Positions 23,092 to 30,556 of a stretch of DNA of 64,000 nucleotides are shown piece by piece. The stretch is from Lacibacter cauensis (GTDB lineage Bacteria > Bacteroidota > Bacteroidia > Chitinophagales > Chitinophagaceae), in NCBI RefSeq assembly GCF_007830055.1, contig NZ_VLLE01000007.1, positions 124,001 through 188,000 on the forward strand, given 5' to 3'. The notes below the pieces were generated by a model. The model was not told the origin of the DNA and made no database searches. It worked only from the letters and a program-made list of their open reading frames with translations. The position numbers and the translations under genes are program-made. The first letter of the stretch is position 1. Every line of letters begins with the position of its first letter.

Positions 23092-25146
23092 TTATTCTCC
23101 CGGATGATACACCCTTTCCGCCTTCCCATAAACTTCTTCCTTCTTCAACGTCATCCGTTTTGTTTTTTGCTGGATATACATTTCCACCTGGTCATCAAAA
23201 TGTTTGTTGCCTTTTTTAGCAGAAGCACCATACATGTTCACCGTTTCAATTTGCGGCAGTGCATCTTTTGTAAAGCGGATGAACATGATGAGCCCATCAC
23301 CACCAACCGATTTTAATTTGCCGTCTTTATAGTTAGCTGTCCATTGTGGAGAGAGCAGATCAGGAAAACCCCAGAGCGGCCATTCCTTATCGCCACGCAC
23401 CAGTTTCTGAATATCGCCCAATGCAAGATCGGTACGGTTAAAATGTTTCATCATGTAATCATACACGTAGGCATAGGTTTCAACTGCTTCGGCAGTGGTG
23501 AGCGTGCGTGCAGCACCTGCGCCTAATTTTTTGGCCAGGTGCAGATAGCTTAACAGAAACACCGCAGCACCTTTACTATCTGCTGTACCTTGTTTATCCC
23601 AGCTTTTTAATGTTTGTATGAGCGATGCATACAAGGGGTATGCTGTTTCACTTAACAGGAACAGCGTATCAATATTATGCGGATACTGCAATACAGCAGG
23701 CAGCTGTTTATCGAATTTAATTTTACGGAAACTTGCGTAATCGAGTTTGTCTGCAGGCAGTTGTTGCAGTACCCGAATACTGCGGTTGTTTTGCCAGGTT
23801 TCCCATCCATCAGTTGCAGGAAATTGTTCGGCCTTTAAATTATTGGCTGCATCGGTTGCAAAAAACGAAGAGTGATTGGTATTAAACACATACCCGTTTT
23901 TCGGATTCACATATTGCGGCAGTTCATTAAACTTTCGAAAGGCTGTCCATAATGTTTGTGAGGTATTACCCGGCAAGGTCGACTTCCAGTTGTATTGCGG
24001 CGCCGGATTACGCACCGGCACCAAACCATTGTTTACATAAAAGATGGTATCGTATTTATCAGCATAGGTAATGTTAAACATTGAGAGGCGCTGGTCTTTA
24101 ATGGCCGCATAAAACTCAGTAAAGTTTTTTGCCTTGTCCATGTAATACCATTGCTCCAGTGCACGGATGTCCATATTAGCACCCAAACGAATACTGAAGA
24201 ATCCTTGTTTGTTCTTCATGGTGGCGCCATACTTACTCCAGTATATTTTTCGCTTTACAGCAACCGGTATTCCTTTAATGCGCAGGGTAATGGTTTTCTC
24301 TTCCAGGTCAATCCATTCACCATCAAATTTGTATTGCGTTGCATTGGCCGGATTCATTTCTAACTGAAACACATCCACACGATCCACATAATTTACCGTA
24401 TGTGCCCAACCAAGATTTTCATTCACGCCATGTAAAATACAGGGACCACCTGCCAGCAATCCGCCATGTACATTCAATCCTTCTTCGCTGTTAATATGTG
24501 CTTCGTAAAAAGCCTGCGAACCGGTGTTGGGCTGGTGTGCATTGATGAGCAGAAATGCTTCGCCTGTTGTAGTTTTATTCGGATGCACAGCCATGGCATT
24601 GCTGCCTTTCTTGTTCAGCTCCGGATCGGTTTCAATCACATTGTTAAAGATCCCCATCAATACTTTATCTGCTCCGTTAAAAGCCGTTAAGGCCAGCACC
24701 GATGAAGCAATGTATTCTTTCGCCGTAATAGGAAATATTTTTTTATGCAGCACTTCGTTGGGATGTGCTTTTGCATACGCATTAATGCCTTGTACATAGC
24801 CATCAATCAATTTCAGAAAAGCAGGCGTGAGGGTGTTCCATTTTGCTTCGGTAATTTCCATGCAGCGGAACAAGGCAAATGCATAATCGGCTGCAGCACC
24901 GGCCTTGCCTTGCACTTTGCCAGTTAAACCTTTGGCAGGCAATACCACATCCTGCAAGCTTTTAAAATCGTCTTCGGCATGTGCCCATGCTAAACCATAA
25001 GCTACTTCCGCATCGGTTTTGGCAAAGATGTGCGGCACGCCAAAACTGTCACGTACAATTTCAATATTTTTCGGGTTGATGGTTTGAGCGGAACTGCTGC
25101 AAAAGAACAGGACAAGAATCGTTACGAGGTTGAGTGATTTTTTCAT
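23092..25146 (-). CDS. Penicillin/AHL-acylase family Ntn hydrolase
   Basis: 684 residues from the ATG at 25146 (signal peptide LVLFFCSSSAQ; the longer frame upstream is not needed). Family proteins are cut into alpha and beta chains, and the beta chain starts with the catalytic Ser. Here that is about Ser182 in NKKGSNAMAV, followed by the usual LLINAHQP. The alpha chain has VRDSFGVPHIFAKTDAEVAYG and GLAWAHAEDDF. Exported, probably periplasmic. The GSNAMAV form is nearer to PvdQ/quorum-quenching or cephalosporin acylases than to penicillin G acylase, but the substrate cannot be read. It follows the helical-repeat gene by 25 bp. Confidence 0.9.
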   Translation of the reverse strand: MKKSLNLVTILVLFFCSSSAQTINPKNIEIVRDSFGVPHIFAKTDAEVAYGLAWAHAEDDFKSLQDVVLPAKGLTGKVQGKAGAAADYAFALFRCMEITEAKWNTLTPAFLKLIDGYVQGINAYAKAHPNEVLHKKIFPITAKEYIASSVLALTAFNGADKVLMGIFNNVIETDPELNKKGSNAMAVHPNKTTTGEAFLLINAHQPNTGSQAFYEAHINSEEGLNVHGGLLAGGPCILHGVNENLGWAHTVNYVDRVDVFQLEMNPANATQYKFDGEWIDLEEKTITLRIKGIPVAVKRKIYWSKYGATMKNKQGFFSIRLGANMDIRALEQWYYMDKAKNFTEFYAAIKDQRLSMFNITYADKYDTIFYVNNGLVPVRNPAPQYNWKSTLPGNTSQTLWTAFRKFNELPQYVNPKNGYVFNTNHSSFFATDAANNLKAEQFPATDGWETWQNNRSIRVLQQLPADKLDYASFRKIKFDKQLPAVLQYPHNIDTLFLLSETAYPLYASLIQTLKSWDKQGTADSKGAAVFLLSYLHLAKKLGAGAARTLTTAEAVETYAYVYDYMMKHFNRTDLALGDIQKLVRGDKEWPLWGFPDLLSPQWTANYKDGKLKSVGGDGLIMFIRFTKDALPQIETVNMYGASAKKGNKHFDDQVEMYIQQKTKRMTLKKEEVYGKAERVYHPGE

Positions 25147-25171
25147 ATTAAAAGCCAAATAACAACAATCA

Positions 25172-26725
25172 TCAGGCAATTGTTTTTTTCTGTCGTTTAT
25201 ATTTATTGTGAATAATATCCTGTACCGGCACATTTTCAATTTTACTTTCGAGCCAGCTTACCACATCGAGGTAAACAAATGCCCGGGTTTCAAAGCGGTT
25301 ACCTTCGTATTGGCGGATGCTGTCGAGCAGGGTAATAAATGCCGGTTTAATTTTTGCCGGCGACAGCTGCAATGCATCACGCAAAAAGCGGAACATTTCT
25401 TCTTCCACGCCACTCAGGTTTTCCATTTTGCCCATAAAACGGTATACCGATTTAATGAGGTATTCCAGTAAATCGTAATTGCCTAATTCAAAGTGTGCAA
25501 TTAAATGCAGCAGTCGTGCATAGCATTGCAAATCGGTACGCAGATCAACTTTCCAGTTAATGATTTTATTGAGGTACTCAATGGCTTTTTCGTTGTTGCC
25601 GCTGCCGAAATACAAACAGGCTATTTTATAATAAAAGGTGAGAACACGATGCCGGTCGAGGTACAAGCCATACTCATCCAGTTTTTCTTCAATACCGGGT
25701 ACCAACCGTAAGCCTTGTGTAAAGGTTCCTTCTAAAAAGTGTTTATTGATCTTAGCAATGGAGAGATACACAAAACAAAGAATGCGGTAGTTCTCGTTTT
25801 GCTGCGCCACTTTACGGTGTGCAAATTTTTCTAACTGCTCAATGGTTTCATTTAGCTTGGCTTCATTGCTTAAATCGAAATGCGCACTCATTAAATTGTG
25901 CATGCCTTTAATGTAGTGGGCCGTTTCGGCTTCAATCATGGCGGGATATTTTTCAAACAGGTCTACCCATTTTTGCGTGTAACGGTAGTACAGCAAATAA
26001 TCCTGTCGAATAAAAGCCACCCAACAATGCGATTGAAACAGGTACAACTGCTCATAAAAGCCGGTGAGTTTATCAGCATGTTTCGGCAAATGTTTTTCAA
26101 AATATTCTTTCGCATCGTCGCCTTCTTTTTCGTTACGGGCAACGCCGTTTTTAATATACCAGCTGTATAACTGCAACGATAGATTAGAAAGTTGCGATAC
26201 AGTGGTGAGTTGTTCTTCCACTGCAACCGATTCTTTCGTCAGCTTATCGGCACGGTCCTGCATACTGCGGGTGATGTACAGTGCTTCAATCTTTTTTTCA
26301 AAAAACAGGATCTGTTGCAGGTAGGTAATCTGTTCGTACTGGCGTGCTAGTTCCTTCATTTTATCCAGTACTTTCAGGCTTTGCAGGTACAGGCCTTTGT
26401 TGTACAGGATGCGGGCAAAATCCATCTGCTCGTTCAGCTGGATGGTGATATTGTCTTCCTGCTTAATCAGCCGTAAACTGCTCAGGATCGATTTGTATAA
26501 ATGGGCTTTTAAATTGCTCAGCTGCTGCTTGGCAATGCTGGGAGTTTTGCGCAAAAGATTGGCCTCATCGTACTCATCCATCTTGTCCATGGCGTCGAAC
26601 AACTGAATGATTTTCAGGTTCGGGTCGGCCGAATTCCGCTTCACATAAAGCTTAAAATTCCGCTTTTCGCTCTTTTCCAGCGATTTTATGAGTTGAAAGG
26701 TCGTATCCGTCGATCTGTTGGGCAT
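25172..26725 (-). CDS. Helical-repeat (TPR-like) protein, unknown
   Basis: 517 residues without a signal or membrane helix. It is almost wholly alpha-helical with amphipathic Leu/Tyr-rich helices such as YLQSLKVLDKMKELARQYEQ and YFGSGNNEKAIEYLNKIINW, the latter TPR-like. The N-terminus MPNRSTDTTFQLIKSLEKSE is basic. The family is seen in Bacteroidota as uncharacterised protein. First gene of a minus-strand unit with the acylase. An 8-bp inverted repeat (AAACCCTT at 26744-26751, AAGGGTTT at 26759-26766) lies just upstream of its ATG and may be an operator or 5'-UTR hairpin. Confidence 0.75.
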   Translation of the reverse strand: MPNRSTDTTFQLIKSLEKSEKRNFKLYVKRNSADPNLKIIQLFDAMDKMDEYDEANLLRKTPSIAKQQLSNLKAHLYKSILSSLRLIKQEDNITIQLNEQMDFARILYNKGLYLQSLKVLDKMKELARQYEQITYLQQILFFEKKIEALYITRSMQDRADKLTKESVAVEEQLTTVSQLSNLSLQLYSWYIKNGVARNEKEGDDAKEYFEKHLPKHADKLTGFYEQLYLFQSHCWVAFIRQDYLLYYRYTQKWVDLFEKYPAMIEAETAHYIKGMHNLMSAHFDLSNEAKLNETIEQLEKFAHRKVAQQNENYRILCFVYLSIAKINKHFLEGTFTQGLRLVPGIEEKLDEYGLYLDRHRVLTFYYKIACLYFGSGNNEKAIEYLNKIINWKVDLRTDLQCYARLLHLIAHFELGNYDLLEYLIKSVYRFMGKMENLSGVEEEMFRFLRDALQLSPAKIKPAFITLLDSIRQYEGNRFETRAFVYLDVVSWLESKIENVPVQDIIHNKYKRQKKTIA

Positions 26726-26813
26726 CGTAATTCGTTTCTGCTGAAACCCTTACCTGTCAAGGGTTTTCAATAAAAGGGTCGTACTTATCTGTCGTAAAAT
26801 ACAGTAAATAAGG

Positions 26814-26845
26814 TTTGCCAACCGCTTCTGTTAGAAATAATTTTA
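26814..26845 (+). promoter_or_regulatory. Candidate Bacteroidota promoter for leuA
   Basis: TTTG (26814-26817), a 20-bp spacer, then TAATTTTA (26838-26845), which matches TAnnTTTG at five of six fixed positions. The transcript would start near 26850, at the foot of the leuA leader hairpin. Confidence 0.45.
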
Positions 26846-26848
26846 TGG

Positions 26849-26907
26849 AGCAGGTTGGTTACTTCAACCCTTCAGACAAAGAAAGAAGTACATCAACCTG
26901 CTTTTTT
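26849..26907 (+). promoter_or_regulatory. Terminator-like leader hairpin upstream of leuA
   Basis: AGCAGGTTG (26849-26857) pairs with CAACCTGCT (26894-26902), and TACTTC (26860-26865) with GAAGTA (26885-26890); six T follow (26902-26907). The gene upstream is divergent, so there is no + strand gene to terminate; the hairpin lies entirely in the leuA 5' UTR, 20 bp before its ATG. This suggests attenuation or mRNA stabilisation. No Leu-rich leader peptide was found here. Confidence 0.6.
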
Positions 26908-26926
26908 ACAACTATTAAAGATTATT

Positions 26927-28087
26927 ATGGCCGACAAACAAGTGTTCATTTTTGATACCACTCTCAGAGACGGAGAGCAGGTACCGGGTTGCAAGTTAAA
27001 CACGAAAGAGAAGATTGAACTTGCGCTGAAATTAGAAACCTTAGGTGTTGATATTATCGAAGCCGGTTTCCCCATTTCAAGTCCCGGCGATTTTGAAAGC
27101 GTGAACCAGATTTCGAAAGTAATTAAACAGGCAACGGTGTGCGGTTTAACCCGTGCCGTTCAAAAGGATATTGAAGTGGCAGCAGAAGCGCTGAAGCCTG
27201 CTGTTCGTCCACGTATCCACACCGGTATCGGCTCATCCGATAACCACATCAAATACAAATTCAATTCCACCAGGGAAGAAATATTAGAACGTGCCGTTAA
27301 AGCGGTTAAGCTTGCCCGTAATTATGTGCCCGATGTAGAATTTTATGCCGAAGATGCAGGTCGTGCAGACCTGCAGTTTTTGGCACAGTTAACCGAAGCA
27401 GTCATTGCTGCGGGTGCAACGGTGGTAAACGTTCCGGATACAACCGGTTTTTGTTTGCCGCATCAGTATGCCGAAAAGATGGCTTACTTAATGAACAACG
27501 TAAGCAATATCGATAAAGCGATTCTTTCCTGCCATTGCCATAACGATCTTGGTTTGGCTACCGCCAATTCTATTGCAGGTGCTATTGCCGGTGCACGCCA
27601 GATTGAGTGTACCATTAATGGTATTGGCGAACGTGCAGGTAATACCTCATTGGAAGAAGTGGTGATGGCCATTCGCAAACATCCGGAGCTGGGTCTTTAT
27701 ACCAATGTTGATCCCAAGCAGTTATTGCCGATGAGCCGTTTGGTAAGCGAAACCATGCGTATGGTGGTGCAGCCCAATAAAGCGGTGGTGGGTGATAATG
27801 CCTTCTCTCATTCATCGGGTATTCACCAGGATGGATTTTTGAAAGAAGCCACAACGTATGAAATTATTGCGCCGGAAGAAGTAGGTGCTGATACATCGAA
27901 GATTGTACTAACGGCAAGGAGTGGCCGCAGTGCACTGGCCTACCGTTTCAAAAACCTCGGTTACAGTTTCGATCGTAACCAGGTGGATGAATTGTACGAA
28001 CGCTTTTTGGTACTCGCCGATTCGAAGAAAGAAGTAGAAGATGCGGATTTGAAAGTATTAGCCGAACAGATTGCGATTACTGCATAA
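26927..28087 (+). CDS. leuA: 2-isopropylmalate synthase, short form
   Basis: Condenses 2-ketoisovalerate with acetyl-CoA, the first step of leucine synthesis. Start ATG 26927 ([20 protein letters not shown]); the frame extends upstream only through the leader hairpin. The HMGL-like barrel has the [10 protein letters not shown] metal/substrate motif and the [13 protein letters not shown] motif. At 386 residues the C-terminal LeuA dimer/regulatory domain (about 120 residues) that binds leucine is absent; only a short accessory domain with [19 protein letters not shown] and [13 protein letters not shown] remains. Homocitrate synthase is the main alternative, but leuB 14 bp downstream supports LeuA. 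Confidence 0.93.
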   Translation: MADKQVFIFDTTLRDGEQVPGCKLNTKEKIELALKLETLGVDIIEAGFPISSPGDFESVNQISKVIKQATVCGLTRAVQKDIEVAAEALKPAVRPRIHTGIGSSDNHIKYKFNSTREEILERAVKAVKLARNYVPDVEFYAEDAGRADLQFLAQLTEAVIAAGATVVNVPDTTGFCLPHQYAEKMAYLMNNVSNIDKAILSCHCHNDLGLATANSIAGAIAGARQIECTINGIGERAGNTSLEEVVMAIRKHPELGLYTNVDPKQLLPMSRLVSETMRMVVQPNKAVVGDNAFSHSSGIHQDGFLKEATTYEIIAPEEVGADTSKIVLTARSGRSALAYRFKNLGYSFDRNQVDELYERFLVLADSKKEVEDADLKVLAEQIAITA

Positions 28088-28101
28088 ACAACACCTGAAT
28101 T

Positions 28102-29217
28102 ATGGAAAAAAAGATAGCTGTATTAAATGGAGATGGAATAGGACCCGAGGTAACAGCTCAGTCTATTAAAGTATTGAATGCGGTTGCACAACAGTACGGG
28201 CATATTTTTCATTACAAAGAAGCATTGGTTGGTGCCGATGCAATTGATAAAACAGGTACAGCATTACCGTCGGAAACAATTGATATTTGTTTAGACAGTG
28301 ATGCTGTTTTGTTTGGTGCAGTTGGTCATCCCAAATACGATAGCGATCCTTCTGCAAAGGTGCGCCCGGAGCAGGCTTTGTTTGGCCTCCGTCAGGCATT
28401 GGGATTGTTTGCCAATATCCGTCCTGTAATTACGTACAGCGGTTTACAGCATTTGTCTCCATTTAAAGCATCACATCTTGAGGGAGTGGATATTGTAATC
28501 TTTCGTGAACTGACAGGTGGTATTTATTTTGGTGAAAAACATACCAGCGATGATGGAAATAAAGCAAGTGACGAATGTGTGTACACTCGCCCCGAAATTG
28601 AACGCATTGCACACCTCGCCTTTAAACTTGCACAGGGAAGAAAGAAAAAAGTAACACTGCTCGATAAATCGAATGTACTCGAAACATCACGCCTGTGGCG
28701 TAAAGTGGTGCAGGACATTGCAGCGCAATATCCTGATGTAACTGCTGAATATATGTATGTTGATAATGCAGCCGTGCAGGTGATCTTAAATCCCAAACAG
28801 TTTGATGTGATCTTGACAGAGAATATGTTTGGCGACATCATCAGCGATGAAGCAAGTGTACTCAACGGATCAATGGGTATGTTGCCTTCTGCATCGGTTG
28901 GTAATGGCACAGCTTTGTTTGAACCCATTCATGGCACATTTCCGAAAGCAGCAGGAAAAGATATTGCCAACCCGATCGGTTCTATTTTATCAGCAGCATT
29001 AATGCTTGAATATTTTGGATTGAAGGAAGAAGCGCAAGCTATTCGTGATGCCATCGACTGGACACTGCAGCACAACTTCGTTACAAAAGATATTGATCCG
29101 ATGAATTTTTATTTCACCAGCACCATTGGTGATCTGGTGAGTGAATATGTGTTGGGTAAAATTCCCGGTGCAGTAAAGAGAGAGAATATTGAGTTGCGTA
29201 AGTCAACAATCATATAA
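28102..29217 (+). CDS. leuB: 3-isopropylmalate dehydrogenase
   Basis: Oxidative decarboxylation of 3-isopropylmalate with NAD+. 371 residues: IAVLNGDGIGPEV at the N-terminus, FRELTGGIYFG, KSNVLETSRLWR, YVDNAAVQVILNPKQFDV with NMFGDIISDEASVLNGSMGM, and EPIHGTFPKAAGKDIANPIG for NAD binding. This is the normal length for LeuB. It follows leuA directly; leuC and leuD, which supply its substrate, are not between them or elsewhere in the window. Confidence 0.96.
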   Translation: MEKKIAVLNGDGIGPEVTAQSIKVLNAVAQQYGHIFHYKEALVGADAIDKTGTALPSETIDICLDSDAVLFGAVGHPKYDSDPSAKVRPEQALFGLRQALGLFANIRPVITYSGLQHLSPFKASHLEGVDIVIFRELTGGIYFGEKHTSDDGNKASDECVYTRPEIERIAHLAFKLAQGRKKKVTLLDKSNVLETSRLWRKVVQDIAAQYPDVTAEYMYVDNAAVQVILNPKQFDVILTENMFGDIISDEASVLNGSMGMLPSASVGNGTALFEPIHGTFPKAAGKDIANPIGSILSAALMLEYFGLKEEAQAIRDAIDWTLQHNFVTKDIDPMNFYFTSTIGDLVSEYVLGKIPGAVKRENIELRKSTII

Positions 29218-29241
29218 AAAGGGGAAAGGGGTAGGGTGTAA

Positions 29242-29302
29242 GGTATAAGGAAGAATTTAGAAGTTGAATGCCTTAAGCCTTATACCATAAACCTTCCAAC
29301 TT
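29242..29302. repeat. Interleaved inverted repeats downstream of leuB
   Basis: GGTATAAGG (29242-29250) pairs with CCTTATACC (29278-29286). AAGTTG (29261-29266), within that loop, can pair with CAACTT (29297-29302) outside it, a pseudoknot-like arrangement. There is no T-run. It may be a degenerate leuB terminator or a dispersed repeat; it lies just before the ilv promoter. Confidence 0.5.
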
Positions 29303-29312
29303 GAAATAGTTC

Positions 29313-29343
29313 TTTGTTTATTTTCAATAAGGCGGTATATTCG
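29313..29343 (+). promoter_or_regulatory. Candidate ilv operon promoter
   Basis: TTTG (29313-29316), exactly 19 bp, then TATATTCG (29336-29343). The consensus -7 is TAnnTTTG, so five of six fixed positions match at the canonical spacing. The predicted RNA would start near 29349, about 14 nt before the leader peptide ATG. Confidence 0.65.
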
Positions 29344-29362
29344 TTTTTCGAACAACGCACTT

Positions 29363-29464
29363 ATGTTGAATAACAGAATCAATAATGCACTACTAAACAT
29401 CACAATTGTCATTGTGGTTGTCATTATTATTCCTGCACTCAACGGAGGTGTAAGTTGTATGTAA
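29363..29464 (+). CDS. ilv leader peptide (attenuator)
   Basis: A 33-codon ORF: 7 Ile, 5 Val and 4 Leu, with a run ITIVIVVVIII at codons 13-23 that is all branched-chain except one Thr. It ends NGGVSCM and stops 27 bp before an intrinsic terminator ahead of ilvE. Such composition has little use as a protein but is the hallmark of ribosome-mediated attenuation as in enterobacterial ilv leaders. Codons 28-30 contain the antiterminator arm. Too short for standard gene callers. Translation has not been shown. Confidence 0.85.
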   Translation: MLNNRINNALLNITIVIVVVIIIPALNGGVSCM

Positions 29465-29517
29465 AACGAATTAAAAACTAAACATAACGACCCGCCTCCA
29501 AAAGAGGCGGGTTTTTT
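29444..29517 (+). terminator. ilv attenuator: antiterminator and terminator
   Basis: Terminator: CCCGCCTC (29491-29498), loop CAAAA, GAGGCGGG (29504-29511), then six T (29512-29517). Antiterminator: GGAGGTG (29444-29450, in leader codons 28-30) can pair with CGCCTCC (29493-29499), using one G-U pair, which destroys the terminator stem. A ribosome stalled in the Ile/Val run (ends 29431) leaves this arm free, so read-through occurs. A ribosome at the stop codon covers it, so termination occurs. Controls the genes from ilvE onward. Confidence 0.85.
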
Positions 29518-29542
29518 ATTACCGCAAAAAACGAAACAACGT

Positions 29543-30472
29543 ATGGCATCCTATTACAACAGTGAAACAATTCTGTATCTCAACGGAGAGTATGTAAAAG
29601 CGGCTGAAGCAAAAATGGATTTCTACAGTCAGAGTTTTCATTATGGCTACAGCGTGTTTGAAGGCATCCGTTCGTACAGAACAGTGAGTGGCGAAACGAA
29701 GATTTTTAAAGCCAAAGAACATTACGATCGCTTACAACGTTCGGCTGAGTTGGTGAACCTTCCTTACCATTGGACAACAGAAGAATTAACCGCTGTTACC
29801 TACGAAGTATTGAAGTTGAATAACCTGCAGGATGCATATATCCGTCCTGTTGTTTACGCACCGGCCAATATGAGTTTTGTGCAGAACGAGCAATCGTTTT
29901 TGGTAATTGAAGTGTGGGCCATGCAACCGTTTCTGGGCGATAAGTTGTTACGCATCATGACCAGTTCGTTTGAACGTCCCAATCCAAAAGCGTTTAAGAT
30001 TGAAGCAAAAGCAGCGGGTCATTATGTAAACTCAATCCTTGCCAGCCAGGAGGCAAAAGCAAAAGGTTTTGATGAAGCATTGTTGCTCGATATGAATGGC
30101 AATGCAGCAGAAGCACCGGGAGCGAATTTGTTTTATGAGAAAGACGGTAAACTCTTTACACCTGCAAAAGGAAATATTCTTCCGGGCATTACGAGAGCAA
30201 CTGTTTTTGAAATATGTGCAGCGTCAGGTATTGAAGTAGAAGAAAAGTTCTTTACAACAGATGAATTGAAACAAGCCGATGCTGCTTTTTACTGCGGCAC
30301 AGCAGCAGAAGTAATTGGCTTTGATAGTTTGGATGATTACAAGTTTCCATTGAAATGGGAAGAGAGTGTGAGCAGACAAATACAACTGGCATATAAAAAC
30401 CTGGTTGTTGAAAAGGCAAGAGAATCACAAAGACCACAAAAACAAGAAACACAAAGTGCACTAAGCTTATAA
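29543..30472 (+). CDS. ilvE: Branched-chain amino acid aminotransferase (class IV)
   Basis: PLP enzyme for the last step to Ile, Val and Leu. 309 residues: FHYGYSVFEGIRSYRT, then KIEAKAAGHYVNSILASQEAKAKGFDEALLLD with the catalytic Lys in the first part, and NLFYEKDGKLFTP, NILPGITRATVFEI, FYCGTAAEVIGFDSLD. This matches bacterial IlvE. The first gene after the attenuator. Its last ~15 residues (ESQRPQKQETQSALSL) are encoded by a CACAAAG-type dispersed repeat and are unlikely to be conserved. Confidence 0.95.
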   Translation: MASYYNSETILYLNGEYVKAAEAKMDFYSQSFHYGYSVFEGIRSYRTVSGETKIFKAKEHYDRLQRSAELVNLPYHWTTEELTAVTYEVLKLNNLQDAYIRPVVYAPANMSFVQNEQSFLVIEVWAMQPFLGDKLLRIMTSSFERPNPKAFKIEAKAAGHYVNSILASQEAKAKGFDEALLLDMNGNAAEAPGANLFYEKDGKLFTPAKGNILPGITRATVFEICAASGIEVEEKFFTTDELKQADAAFYCGTAAEVIGFDSLDDYKFPLKWEESVSRQIQLAYKNLVVEKARESQRPQKQETQSALSL

Positions 30473-30522
30473 ACTTGTATTCTTTGTGTCCTTAGTGAAA
30501 ACCTTAGTGGACTTTGTGATAT
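30428..30522. repeat. CACAAAG-type inverted repeat at the ilvE 3' end
   Basis: CACAAAGTGCACTAAG (30452-30467) and CTTAGTGGACTTTGTG (about 30504-30519) are inverted complements with one mismatch. Units like CACAAAGACCACAAA occur within the last ilvE codons. A dispersed repeat rather than a terminator; no T-run follows. Confidence 0.55.
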
Positions 30523-30556
30523 AAAAATGAAATAACAGAAGATAACAAAAAATAAA

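Noticed and set aside
26855-26926. Upstream extension of LeuA
   Set aside because: It runs through the terminator-like leader hairpin; ATG 26927 starts the conserved protein.
26845-26955. ORF starting [13 protein letters not shown] as a leucine leader peptide for leuA
   Set aside because: It contains no Leu run and overlaps the leuA start; it does not look like an attenuator peptide.
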